A stretch of 64,000 nucleotides of DNA from NCBI RefSeq assembly GCF_019397265.1, contig NZ_CP068985.1, positions 4,134,501 to 4,198,500 on the forward strand, written 5' to 3'. Below the pieces are notes generated by a model. The model had not been told where the DNA came from. It was given only the letters and a program-made list of their open reading frames with translations, and ran no database searches. This document shows, piece by piece, positions 1 through 7,881 of the stretch (positions within the stretch are counted from its first letter, which is position 1; the number at the start of each line of letters is the position of its first letter). A program made the translations under genes and the position numbers. The DNA is from Nonomuraea coxensis DSM 45129. GTDB lineage: Bacteria > Actinomycetota > Actinomycetes > Streptosporangiales > Streptosporangiaceae.

Positions 1-1
1 C

Positions 2-295
2 ATCCCCGTCAAGGACCTGCGGCCGTCCGACGAGGTCACCACGATCGAGGGCCTGCCGGCCACGGTCGGCCAGGACCTGCACCCCATGCAGCGGGCCTGG
101 CTGGAGCACGACGTCGCGCAGTGCGGCTACTGCCAGCCGGGCCAGATCATGGCCGCCGTGGCGCTGGTCAACCGGGTCGCCGCGGAGGGCCGCGCCATCA
201 CCGACGCCGATCTCGACGGCATCCGCAACATCTGCCGCTGCGGCACCTACGTCCGCATCAGGCAGGCCATCAGGAAGGGCGCCGAGCACATTTGA
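2..295 (+). CDS. (2Fe-2S)-binding subunit of a molybdo-hydroxylase, C-terminal part
   Basis: Only the 3' end is in the window; the reading frame is open from base 2 and ends at a TGA at 293-295. The translated part carries the second iron-sulfur motif of xanthine-oxidase-type small subunits: CGYCQPGQIM followed about 40 residues later by NICRCGTYVRIRQAI. This places it in the CoxS/IorA/aldehyde-oxidase small-subunit family, which passes electrons from a molybdopterin large subunit. The partner large subunit is not in the following 2 kb, so it may lie to the left. The modABC genes at 46-49 kb could supply the molybdate this enzyme class needs, but that link is only inference. Confidence 0.9.
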   Translation: MPVKDLRPSDEVTTIEGLPATVGQDLHPMQRAWLEHDVAQCGYCQPGQIMAAVALVNRVAAEGRAITDADLDGIRNICRCGTYVRIRQAIRKGAEHI

Positions 296-409
296 CGCCT
301 CGGGGACCGGCGAACCCCCGCCGGTCCCCGGCACGACCGTCCGGGGGACTCCTGGCGCGAGTTGAGCTTTTCCCGCGTCCGTCACTCTCCGTGCGTATAC
401 GTTTCCGGA

Positions 410-2362
410 ATGGAGTTGTTCACCCCGACGCTCGACTGGAGCTCCGAGCTCTGGACCTCGCTGCTGTGGATCGCCAAGGCGTGGGCGATCGCCGCGGTGT
501 GCGCCCTGGCCGTCCTCGTGCTCATCGGCCTGACCACCACGTGGGGGCGGCAGTTCTGGCACATCACCGGCGCGTACTTCACCGGCCGCGACAGCGTCAG
601 GGTCTGGCTCGGGCTCGGCGCCCTGCTGCTGTCGGTGGTCACCGGCGTCCGGCTGGACGTGCTGTTCAGCTACCAGGGCAACGACATGCTGTCCAGCCTC
701 CAGGTCGCGGTCCAGGGCATCGCCGTCGGCAAGGCCCCGGTGCGCGACTCCGGCGAGCAGGGCTTCTGGACGTCCCTCGGGATCTTCTGCGTCCTCGCGG
801 CCGTGCACATCGCCCGGCTGCTGCTGGACCTGTTCCTGTTCCAGCGGTTCGTGCTCGCCTGGCGCGCCTGGCTCACCGACCGGCTCACCGGCGACTGGCT
901 CGACGGGAAGGCGTACTACCGGTCGCGGTTCATCGACGACACCATCGACAACCCCGACCAGCGCATCCAGGCCGACATCGACGTGCTCACCGCCGGGTAC
1001 GGGCCGCTGCCCAACCTGCCCAGCAACGGGGGGACGGCGGGCACGCTGCTGTTCGGCGCGATCTCGGCGGTCATCTCGATCGTGTCGTTCACCGCGATCC
1101 TGTGGAACCTGTCGGGCACGCTCTCCCTGTTCGGGACGGAGATCCCCCGGGCGATGTTCTGGATCGGGCTGGTCTACGTCCTGTTCGCCTCCGTCGTCGC
1201 GTTCTGGATCGGCCGGCCGATCATCTGGCTGGCCTTCAGGAACGAGAAGTACAACGCCGCCTTCCGCTACGCCCTGGTGCGCCTGCGCGACGCCGCCGAG
1301 GCGGTCGCCTTCTACCGGGGCGAGGTCGCCGAGCGCACGGGGCTGCGGCGGCTGTTCGCCCCCGTCGTCGCCAACTACAAGCGCTACCTGAACCGCACCA
1401 TCGGCTTCAACGGCTGGAACCTCGCGATCAGCCAGAGCATCGTGCCCCTGCCCTACGTCCTGCAGGCGCCGCGGCTGTTCGCCGCCGAGATCCGCCTCGG
1501 CGACCTCACGCAGTCGGCGTCGGCGTTCAACGAGATCCAGAGCGGCCTGTCGTTCTTCCGCAACGCCTACGACGCCTTCGCCGGCTACCGGGCGGCGATC
1601 ATCCGGCTGCACGGCCTGGTCGTCGCCAACGCCGAGGCCAGGGCGCTGCCGGAGGTGACGACCCGGCCGAGCACCGGCACGGAGGTCGAGCTGACGGCCG
1701 TCGAGGTCCGCACGCCCGACGGCCGGCCGCTCATCGAGCCGCTCGACCTGCGGCTGGAGGAGGGCGACACGATGGTCGTCACCGGGCCGTCCGGCAGCGG
1801 CAAGACCACCCTGCTGCGCAGCCTCGCCGAGCTGTGGCCGTTCACCAGCGGCACGCTGACCCGGCCGGGCGGGGCCAACGAGACGATGTTCCTGTCGCAG
1901 CTGCCGTACGTGCCGCTCGGCGACCTGCGGGCCGTCGTCACCTACCCCGGTGAGGAGGGCGGCATCGACGACGAGACCCTGCGCGCCACCCTGCGCGAGG
2001 TCGCGCTGCCGCACCTCGCCGAACGGCTCGACGAGGTCCAGGACTGGTCCAAGATCCTCTCTCCGGGGGAGCAGCAGCGCGTCGCGTTCGCCCGGATCCT
2101 GCTGACCAGGCCCAAGGTGGTCTTCCTCGACGAGGCGACCTCGGCGCTGGACCAGGGCCTGGAGTTCGCCCTCTACCGGCTGGTGCGGACCGAGCTGCCC
2201 GGCACCATCCTCGTCAGCGTCAGCCACCGCGCGAGCGTCGACCGGCACCACGCCCAGGAGCTCCGGCTGCTCGGCGACGGCGCGTGGCACGTGGCCCCCC
2301 TGGGCGCCGACGACGACGATCCCCTCGGCCGGCCCTCCAGCCCGGCCCACCCATGCCCATGA
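410..2362 (+). CDS. SbmA/BacA-like ABC transporter, fused membrane and ATPase domains
   Basis: A 650-residue protein with an N-terminal membrane domain of the SbmA/BacA type (about residues 20-400, several hydrophobic helices) and a C-terminal ABC ATPase. Visible ATPase motifs are the Walker A GPSGSGKTT, the signature-like LSPGEQQRVAFAR and the Walker B VVFLDEATSALD. Relatives import peptides, bleomycin-like compounds or cobalamin. The ATG at 410 is preferred over an in-frame ATG at 362 because residues 1-16 of the longer form look non-coding. A TATACG element at 396-401 lies close to the start, so the transcript may be nearly leaderless. It converges on the RiPP locus and could move peptides for it, but nothing here proves that. 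Confidence 0.85.
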   Translation: MELFTPTLDWSSELWTSLLWIAKAWAIAAVCALAVLVLIGLTTTWGRQFWHITGAYFTGRDSVRVWLGLGALLLSVVTGVRLDVLFSYQGNDMLSSLQVAVQGIAVGKAPVRDSGEQGFWTSLGIFCVLAAVHIARLLLDLFLFQRFVLAWRAWLTDRLTGDWLDGKAYYRSRFIDDTIDNPDQRIQADIDVLTAGYGPLPNLPSNGGTAGTLLFGAISAVISIVSFTAILWNLSGTLSLFGTEIPRAMFWIGLVYVLFASVVAFWIGRPIIWLAFRNEKYNAAFRYALVRLRDAAEAVAFYRGEVAERTGLRRLFAPVVANYKRYLNRTIGFNGWNLAISQSIVPLPYVLQAPRLFAAEIRLGDLTQSASAFNEIQSGLSFFRNAYDAFAGYRAAIIRLHGLVVANAEARALPEVTTRPSTGTEVELTAVEVRTPDGRPLIEPLDLRLEEGDTMVVTGPSGSGKTTLLRSLAELWPFTSGTLTRPGGANETMFLSQLPYVPLGDLRAVVTYPGEEGGIDDETLRATLREVALPHLAERLDEVQDWSKILSPGEQQRVAFARILLTRPKVVFLDEATSALDQGLEFALYRLVRTELPGTILVSVSHRASVDRHHAQELRLLGDGAWHVAPLGADDDDPLGRPSSPAHPCP

Positions 2363-2382
2363 TCACGGCATATCACGGAGCG

Positions 2383-2399
2383 GCGCCCGGCCAGGGCGC
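2383..2399. terminator. Hairpin between convergent genes
   Basis: GCGCCC and GGGCGC form a 6-bp stem around a 5-nt loop in the 46-bp gap between two converging genes. There is no T-tract, as is common in high-GC actinomycetes, so its role as a bidirectional terminator is inferred. Confidence 0.4.
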
Positions 2400-2408
2400 G
2401 TCAGGAGC

Positions 2409-4889
2409 TCACCGCCCCGAGAGCGGGCCGTCGCCCTCGTAGAGGGGCATGCGGGCCCAGCGCGGCGTGTCCAGCTCGCCCACCAGCAGCGCGACTCCGA
2501 CCTCGCCCTTGTGGAGGCTGTCGGGCCGGTGCGCGGCCTCGCGCACCCGCGCCGCCGCGTGCCCGGCGAGCAGCCTGGCCCTGGCCCGCCAGATCGGGTC
2601 ATCGGTCCTCGCGTGGTGGGCGAGCAGCGCGTACGCGCGCCCGGCGAGGCCGCAGCACAGGTCGGCGGGGCCGGGCAGCGGCGCCTCGTACGCGCTCCAC
2701 GCGGCCCCCCGCGCCCATTCCTCGTACCGGCGCTCGCCGGTCAGCGAGTGGGCCAGCCACCACAGGGGCACGAGCCCGGCCGCGCCGTTGCACCAGCTCG
2801 CCCCCAGCAGCGGGTCCGGCCGCGGGCCACCCGCCTTGACCGGCCAGAGCAGGCCCCGGCCCGCCGGGCGGGCGAGCGCCCCGAGCTGGTCGAGGAAGCC
2901 GATCACTCCTTCTGGCGGCGGCGAGGACGACGCCCGCGCCCACCGGAGGAGGGCGAACAGGCAGCCCGCCCAGCCGTGCGCGGCGCCGAGGGACTGGAGC
3001 CGGTGCCCGTCCGCGACGGGGGCGGCGCGGGCCAGGCCGGCGCGGACGGACTCGCTGAGCCTCGCCCCCGTCGCCCGCAGCCTCCCCTCCAGGGCCGGAC
3101 CCGCGCACCCCTCCAGCAGGGTCGCGCAGCCGAGCAGCAGGCCCGAGCGGCCGAAGGCGAGGTCGAGCTCGGGGCAGGGCGCCTCCGCCGCCCCCAGGAA
3201 CGCCTCCACGGCCGCGTCCCGCGAGCGCGCGTCGCCCCGCGCCGTGGCGACGCGCGCCTGGACGAGGTGGACGCCGCTGACCTGGTGGTAGAGCGAGCCG
3301 CGGCCGGTGAGCCCCGGCACGATGCCCAGGCTCTCGTTGACGAACGCCGCCTCGCCCGCCTCCCCACCGGCCGAGGCGTCCGCCGCGGCGCGCACCGCCC
3401 AGACGTCGGCGAGCGCGAGCAGGTGCCCGTCCGCGCGCGCCTCGGCGAGCCGCAGCAGCGCGTAGGCGAAGCCGGCGGCGCCGTTCATGAGGGACGCGGT
3501 GGGCGGCACGAGCCCGTCGTCGAACAGCGGGCCTGGCACGTCGAGCCGGGAGAGCACCCGATCGAGCAGCGCCCGCTCAGGCCCGCCCGAGCCCCGTCCC
3601 GGCCCCGGCAGGCCCCGTCCCGGCCCCGGCAGGCCCCGCCCCGCCGCCCGGCCCGTTGCCCCGCCCGCTCCGTGGTCCGCCACCGGGCCCGCCGCCGTCC
3701 GGTCCGCGCGTGCGGCGGCACGCAGCGCCCGCGACAGGGCGGCGAGCGACGGGTAGCGGTCGCCGGGGCTCTTCGCCAGCGCCCGGCGCAGGACACGTTC
3801 GGTCGCCGGCAGCTCCGCCGCGCCGTGGCCCGCGAACGGCAGCGGCGGTTCGTCGCGGAGCTGGCGCAGCATGTGCTCGGGATGGAGGGAGAAGGCATGG
3901 GTGTGGGCGCCGGTCAGCAGCAGGTAGGCGAGCGCGGCGACGGCGTACTGTTCGCCGGCCGCCGTCAGGGGCTCGCCCGCCCGCCCCGCCAGGCGGGCGC
4001 GGGCGGACTCCGGTTCGAGGAAGAAGTCGACGCCGCCGCCCCGCGGCGGCGCAGGACCGGCCCCCTGATGGGCGCTGAGGCCGAAGTCCAGCAGCACGAC
4101 CTCCTGATCGGGGCCCACCAGGACGTTGCGGGGATGCACGTCCCCGTGCAGCACCCCGAGCGCGTGCAGCCCGGCGAAGGCGGCCACGACCCGCTCCACC
4201 AGGCCGAGCAGGGCGTCCACGCCCTCGGGCCCGCCGAGCCTGCGGGCCTCGTCCGCCGCGTCGTGCGCGTCCACGCCCGCGACCCAGGACAGCAGCAGGT
4301 ACGGGCGGCCCGCGTGCTCACCCGAGCCGAGCAGCCGCGGCCCGGCGCGGCCGTCGAGGAGGCGCAGGACGGCCGCCTCGCGGCGCAGCAGGGGAGCGAG
4401 GTCGTCCTGCGCGCCCTCCCTGGCGATCTTCAACGCGGCCGGCGAGCCGCCGGGCAGGCGGGCCAGGTGGACCTCCGTGTCGAGCAGGACCTGCACCGTC
4501 TCGACGATCTCCGCGTCCCCGACGACGTCGCCGGGCCCGAGCGCCGCCTCGATGGGCTCCAGCAGCGCGGACCCGGCCGGCAGGAGCAGGCCGTCCCTGA
4601 CGAAGCCGGCGAGGACGGGGAAGACCTCCTCCAGCGTCCGCCGGGGTTCGAGCCCGGCGGCCGAGCTGAAGGTGATGACGGCGTCCACGATCGTGGTCGG
4701 CTCGCGGAACCGTTCGAGGAGCGAGGCGGTGCCCTCGTCGATGACGCTCGTGGTGGCGCGCGAGCGCGGGCGGGTGACGCAGTAGTCGCCCGGCCGGTGC
4801 TCGATCCGCTCCCGCAGCTCGGGCGGCAGCCCGGCCACCGGCGCCACGACCACGTCTCCTGGCAGCACGAAGGGCCCGAGCACCGTCAT
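2409..4889 (-). CDS. RRE-like / protein kinase / LanC cyclase fusion (lanthipeptide synthetase-like)
   Basis: An 826-residue modification enzyme. Residues 1-110 look like a PqqD-type winged helix (IDEGTASLLERF ... FVRDGLLLP), a fold that binds leader peptides. Residues 120-395 are a protein kinase with intact catalytic residues: K154 in AALKI, HGDVHPRN at 248-255 and DFG at 268-270. A Gly/Pro linker (417-436, from a short DNA repeat) leads to a LanC-like cyclase with HGWAG, WCNG (C700) and CCG (C745, C746), giving a probable three-Cys zinc site, then HKGEVGV. Class III/IV synthetases have a lyase at the N-terminus; here it is missing and encoded separately by the upstream gene, whose stop overlaps this ATG by 4 bp (ATGA). 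The GGGAGGGAC ribosome site supports the start. Predicted job: phosphorylate and cyclise the precursor peptides encoded at 6042-6688. Confidence 0.82.
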   Translation of the reverse strand: MTVLGPFVLPGDVVVAPVAGLPPELRERIEHRPGDYCVTRPRSRATTSVIDEGTASLLERFREPTTIVDAVITFSSAAGLEPRRTLEEVFPVLAGFVRDGLLLPAGSALLEPIEAALGPGDVVGDAEIVETVQVLLDTEVHLARLPGGSPAALKIAREGAQDDLAPLLRREAAVLRLLDGRAGPRLLGSGEHAGRPYLLLSWVAGVDAHDAADEARRLGGPEGVDALLGLVERVVAAFAGLHALGVLHGDVHPRNVLVGPDQEVVLLDFGLSAHQGAGPAPPRGGGVDFFLEPESARARLAGRAGEPLTAAGEQYAVAALAYLLLTGAHTHAFSLHPEHMLRQLRDEPPLPFAGHGAAELPATERVLRRALAKSPGDRYPSLAALSRALRAAARADRTAAGPVADHGAGGATGRAAGRGLPGPGRGLPGPGRGSGGPERALLDRVLSRLDVPGPLFDDGLVPPTASLMNGAAGFAYALLRLAEARADGHLLALADVWAVRAAADASAGGEAGEAAFVNESLGIVPGLTGRGSLYHQVSGVHLVQARVATARGDARSRDAAVEAFLGAAEAPCPELDLAFGRSGLLLGCATLLEGCAGPALEGRLRATGARLSESVRAGLARAAPVADGHRLQSLGAAHGWAGCLFALLRWARASSSPPPEGVIGFLDQLGALARPAGRGLLWPVKAGGPRPDPLLGASWCNGAAGLVPLWWLAHSLTGERRYEEWARGAAWSAYEAPLPGPADLCCGLAGRAYALLAHHARTDDPIWRARARLLAGHAAARVREAAHRPDSLHKGEVGVALLVGELDTPRWARMPLYEGDGPLSGR

Positions 4890-6034
4890 CCGCGTCCCTC
4901 CCCGGCTTCGCTCCACATGCCCTCCGTCGGCACCCACGTGCCGGTGTCGACGCCGGACAGGCGCAGCCGCTCCAGGGCGAACCGCCAGGGCGGCATGCCT
5001 GGGTGATCCGTACGCGCCGCGACCAGATGCTCGGCCAGCCGGCCGGCCACCCACATCCGCCAGCTCGTGGCGTGGGCGCTCGCGCGCGGCGGGTCCGCGC
5101 CCCAGGACACCAGCCCGTCGAGGGTGACCGCCGCGCTGAACGCGACGCCGTGCGCGGCCATCCCGTCCACCCGCCCGGCCAGCAGGGACGCGCCCTCGCG
5201 CAGGTCGTCGAGCCGTTCGAAATAGATGACGATCTTGTCGGGGCGGCAGATCCCCGCGGCCTCGCGAGCGGTCTTGAAACCCGTCACGCCCGGCGTCCTC
5301 GCGAGGCCGCCGGTGATCTCGGCCAGCGCCGCCGGCATCGTCTCGGCGGACGGGCTGACGTACAGCTTGTACGTCACCCCGGACCGCCCCCACCCGCGCC
5401 GCCCCGCCCCCACGGACCAGTGCCGCCAGGGCGACGGGCCGGCCAGGTCTCCGGTCGTCTCCGTCCAGCCGCCGGCGCGGGCCCGCTCGCCCAGCCCGCC
5501 GGGCGCCCCTCCGAGATAGGCGTCCACGGCCGCCTCGTCGGGCAGGCGGTGCAGCAGCTCCGGCGAGACGGGCTGGTGACCGTAGCCGTAGAGCCGGCCG
5601 GCCAGCGCCTCCGCCGGCAGGTCCGCCAGCGCCTGGCCGTAGCGCAGCGCCGCGACGGACAACTCGGCGATCCGGCCCTGGCCGCCGCTGGAACGCCCCG
5701 GCAGCACCGCGTCCGCGGCGGCGTACCCGGATCGGAAGCCCTCGTCGGTCAGGACCTCCAGCACGCCGTCGGCGACGAGCCTGGCGAGGGCCCGCCCGCC
5801 GTCCTCGGTCAGCGCCCTGCGGGCGAACACGGGGACGCGGCCCGGCTCGGCGAGCGTGAGGAACAGCAGCGCCGTCTCCGGCGAGCACGAGCGCACCGCG
5901 AGACCGTGGTCACCCCGAGGCCGCAGGACGCCGTAGACGTCGCCGTCGTCCTCCTCCGGCGGATGCTCGGCAGGTACGAGCTCGTAGCGGGGGTTGGCGC
6001 GGAACGTGCGTTCCCCCACGGGGCCGGCGCTCAT
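4886..6034 (-). CDS. HopA1/LanL-like phospho-Ser/Thr lyase candidate
   Basis: A 382-residue protein between the precursor-like genes and the kinase-cyclase. Its C-terminal half has YKLYVSP (222-228), GFKTAR (252-257) and DKIVIYF (266-272), in the same order as the KxHVS / FKxxR / GKfxtvYP blocks of the lyase domain in class III/IV lanthipeptide synthetases and of the HopA1-type lyases of class V clusters. Such lyases eliminate phosphate from phospho-Ser/Thr to give dehydro-residues. Residues 30-105 look like a second winged-helix leader-binding region (CSPETALLFLTL ... LVADGVLEV). It starts 7 bp after the 80-residue precursor and overlaps the kinase-cyclase by 4 bp, so all three should be co-translated. 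The assignment is from motif order, not from a search. Confidence 0.62.
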   Translation of the reverse strand: MSAGPVGERTFRANPRYELVPAEHPPEEDDGDVYGVLRPRGDHGLAVRSCSPETALLFLTLAEPGRVPVFARRALTEDGGRALARLVADGVLEVLTDEGFRSGYAAADAVLPGRSSGGQGRIAELSVAALRYGQALADLPAEALAGRLYGYGHQPVSPELLHRLPDEAAVDAYLGGAPGGLGERARAGGWTETTGDLAGPSPWRHWSVGAGRRGWGRSGVTYKLYVSPSAETMPAALAEITGGLARTPGVTGFKTAREAAGICRPDKIVIYFERLDDLREGASLLAGRVDGMAAHGVAFSAAVTLDGLVSWGADPPRASAHATSWRMWVAGRLAEHLVAARTDHPGMPPWRFALERLRLSGVDTGTWVPTEGMWSEAGEGRG

Positions 6035-6041
6035 GACGGTC

Positions 6042-6284
6042 TCATGACGACGAGGCCGCCAGGCGCTGTTCCAGCTCCTCGCGCAGCAGCGGCAGCGCCT
6101 CGGGCCCGGCGACGAGACGCGCCGGGTCCTCCGCGACGAGCGAGCAGTGGCAGTAGTCGATGTTCGTGAGGTAGCACGTGCAGTAGTAGGTGCATCGCGC
6201 GCCGGACTGCATCAGGGCGGCCGGCGGCTCGTCCCCGCCGTCGCGCGGAAGCTGCACGCGCAGTTTGCTCGCCTGGAAAGACAT
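6042..6284 (-). CDS. Putative RiPP precursor peptide, copy 2 (80 aa)
   Basis: An 80-residue peptide starting MSFQASKLRVQLP behind a GAGGGGGT ribosome site. Residues 31-48 read CTYYCTCYLTNIDYCHCS and share the 14-residue block from C35 to S48 with the neighbouring copy. Four or five Cys sit beside Thr and Ser, the residues needed for lanthionine rings. The conserved FxAxxLRVQLP N-terminus could be the leader recognised by the RRE-like domains of the downstream enzymes. Unusually, the Cys-rich block is followed by about 30 residues ending in a charged helix (PEALPLLREELEQRLA), so the core would be internal or the tail a follower. It sits just upstream of the lyase and kinase-cyclase genes. A non-precursor role cannot be excluded. 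Confidence 0.7.
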   Translation of the reverse strand: MSFQASKLRVQLPRDGGDEPPAALMQSGARCTYYCTCYLTNIDYCHCSLVAEDPARLVAGPEALPLLREELEQRLAASSS

Positions 6285-6322
6285 GGGAACCCCCTCGATG
6301 GACGGACGGCGACGCGTCGCGG

Positions 6323-6688
6323 TCACTCGTCGCGGGACTGGTCCTCCGCCTGGCGGTCGCGGAGCGCCTGCTCGGCGCGGGAGATGTCGTCGAGGTGTGC
6401 CTGGAGCTGTCTCTTGGCGGCCTCCGCCAGGAGATCCACCTCCGCCAGGCGGTGTTCGAGCTGCTTCTTCAGCAGCGGCAGGGCCTCGGGGCTCACCAGC
6501 CGCGCCCGCTCCTGCGTGATGACGATGGAGCAGTGGCAGTAGTCGATGTTCGTGAGGTAGCAGGTGCAGATGTAGGTGCCCTCGCGGGCGAGCGCCGGCT
6601 GGGCGGCCTCGTCACCGGCGGCCTCGACGAGGCTGCCCTCCGCGCCGCACGGAAGCTGGACACGTAGTCTGTCCGCCCGGAAGGACAT
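6323..6688 (-). CDS. Putative RiPP precursor peptide, copy 1 (121 aa)
   Basis: First gene of the leftward operon, 121 residues, starting MSFRADRLRVQLP. The ATG at 6688 is chosen because GGAGAG lies 8 nt upstream and the start then aligns with copy 2. Residues 38-54 (TYICTCYLTNIDYCHCS) carry the same 14-residue block as copy 2. The DNA for this block (6528-6569 versus 6142-6183) matches at 41 of 42 bases, far better than the rest of the genes. The C-terminal part is longer than in copy 2 (about 65 residues) and is a strongly charged helix (LPLLKKQLEHRLAEVDLLAEAAKRQ region), probably a coiled coil. Predicted substrate of the kinase, lyase and cyclase encoded downstream. Confidence 0.7.
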   Translation of the reverse strand: MSFRADRLRVQLPCGAEGSLVEAAGDEAAQPALAREGTYICTCYLTNIDYCHCSIVITQERARLVSPEALPLLKKQLEHRLAEVDLLAEAAKRQLQAHLDDISRAEQALRDRQAEDQSRDE

Positions 6689-6870
6689 GCGATCACTCTC
6701 CATGCTCGGCCGGTCACTCGCGACGCTATCCCGCCTCTCCTGCCGCGGCCAGAGCGCCGCCCGCTTCTTTGCCCTCCGGGACAGAAGCGCCGGCTCTCCT
6801 GCCCGACTCTTTCCCGAGACCATTCCGGGGACGCGTTTCCTGGCGATCCCGATCGGCAAGATAGCCGGTC

Positions 6871-6887
6871 AGGGCCGGTCCGGCCCT
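6871..6887. promoter_or_regulatory. Palindrome ahead of the rightward RiPP operon
   Basis: AGGGCCGG-T-CCGGCCCT is a perfect 8-bp inverted repeat around one base. It lies in the 217-bp divergent intergenic region (6689-6905), 18 bp upstream of the first rightward ATG, so it could be an operator or a 5' leader hairpin. Promoter elements for both directions must lie in this interval but none is clear. Confidence 0.4.
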
Positions 6888-6905
6888 CCGAGAGAGTGGA
6901 ACGAC

Positions 6906-7226
6906 ATGCGTGTTCGCCGGAACGATCAGGAACTCTCGCTGCGGTTCGAGAGCGGCGCGGAGCTCTCCGTGGACCTCGGCCGCCTCGACCTCACCGAGGA
7001 GCAGGACCGGGCCCTGTCCAAGCTCGTCGACAAGGCCGGCGAGCTGGACATGGAGTGCCGGGACGACGACGAGCACTGCCCGGCGCAGGCGGTGCTGAGC
7101 CGCGACGAGTTCGAGGCGGTGCGCGGGCTCAAGGTGGGACTGCAGGCCACCGGCGTCGAGGTGCGCGGGCCGATCATCGACTTCTGCCTGCACGTCCACA
7201 TCGTCGGCCGGTCGGCGAAGGAATAG
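6906..7226 (+). CDS. Hypothetical protein, first gene of rightward RiPP operon (106 aa)
   Basis: A 106-residue acidic protein starting MRVRRNDQELSLRF at the ATG at 6906, with a GAGAGAGTGGA stretch upstream. It has a short beta-rich N-terminus, a charged helical middle with CRDDDEHC, and a C-terminus with IIDFCLHVHIVGR, so three Cys and several His could bind metal. I do not recognise a family. It heads a tight operon that ends with the radical SAM gene; the next GTG start is only 4 bp after its stop. Its position opposite the precursor genes suggests a role in peptide handling, self-protection or regulation, but the sequence does not say which. Confidence 0.72.
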   Translation: MRVRRNDQELSLRFESGAELSVDLGRLDLTEEQDRALSKLVDKAGELDMECRDDDEHCPAQAVLSRDEFEAVRGLKVGLQATGVEVRGPIIDFCLHVHIVGRSAKE

Positions 7227-7230
7227 GCGC

Positions 7231-7881
7231 GTGGTGCCGCCCGCGCCCGAGGGCGCTCCGCTCGCCCGGCTCGTGGACCTGCTGCTGCGCTGGCGCATCG
7301 AGGGCCTGGACCAGCCGGTCGCGCACGCGCTGGATCGCGTGATCCGTGAGCTGGCCGCCCCGGTCCGCGCCCACGTCGTGGAGTGGCGGACCCTGCGGAC
7401 GCTGCTCCACCAGGTCCTCGGCGTGACCCTGACCGTCCCCGGCGACGCCGGCGAGAGCCACGACGAGGGGCACGGCGAAGGGCACGACGAGGGGCACGAC
7501 GAGGGGCACGGCGACCGCTACCGCCTGCTCAGCCGGGCGCGCGCGGCCGGCCTCCCGCTGGACGGCGTTCTGCGGCAGGACCCGCGCGAGGTCGCCAGGG
7601 ACGCCTGCGTGCTGCTCCACCAGGGGCATTACCTGCCGGCCGCGCGAGCCCTCACCGTCCTGGCGGGCAGCGTGCCCGTGGGCGGCGGGGACGGCTGGGC
7701 GGAGCGGGCCGTGCGGAGGTTCGCCGACCAGGCCGCCGCCCACCTGGGCGCGCTGGCGGGCGCGTTCTCCTCCTCCGGGCTGAGGTGGGAGCTGCGGCTG
7801 CTCGCGTACGTCCGCGACCCCGGACGTGACCCCGCTTGGCGCGACGCCGCCGTGCACGAGGCGACGGTGGTCGTGTCATGA
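7231..7881 (+). CDS. Hypothetical protein with His-rich repeat (216 aa)
   Basis: A 216-residue protein read from GTG at 7231, 4 bp after the previous stop. The N-terminus is helical and hydrophobic (PLARLVDLLLRWRIEGLD). Residues 77-96 form an HDEG/HGEG repeat encoded by 12-bp DNA units, giving five His within about 20 residues, which suggests divalent metal binding. The C-terminal half is helical (ACVLLHQGHYLPAARALTVLAGS) and resembles a TPR-like solenoid. I do not recognise the family. Its stop overlaps the start of the next gene (ATGA), so it is translated with it. Confidence 0.75.
   Translation: MVPPAPEGAPLARLVDLLLRWRIEGLDQPVAHALDRVIRELAAPVRAHVVEWRTLRTLLHQVLGVTLTVPGDAGESHDEGHGEGHDEGHDEGHGDRYRLLSRARAAGLPLDGVLRQDPREVARDACVLLHQGHYLPAARALTVLAGSVPVGGGDGWAERAVRRFADQAAAHLGALAGAFSSSGLRWELRLLAYVRDPGRDPAWRDAAVHEATVVVS
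7459..7506 (+). repeat. Tandem 12-bp repeat encoding HDEG/HGEG
   Basis: Four consecutive 12-bp units of the form CACG(A/G)CGA(G/A)GGG, plus a partial fifth, encode HDEG-HGEG-HDEG-HDEG. The near-identity at DNA level suggests growth by slippage rather than slow protein evolution. Confidence 0.85.

Noticed and set aside
121..1953. 610-codon open frame over the ABC transporter
   Set aside because: Off-frame reading of the real transporter; Arg/Pro-rich, and the correct frame has Walker motifs.
2511..5006. 831-codon open frame on the plus strand across the kinase-cyclase gene
   Set aside because: It is the antisense shadow of a strongly conserved gene; its translation is rich in Arg, Gly and Pro, with no domain.
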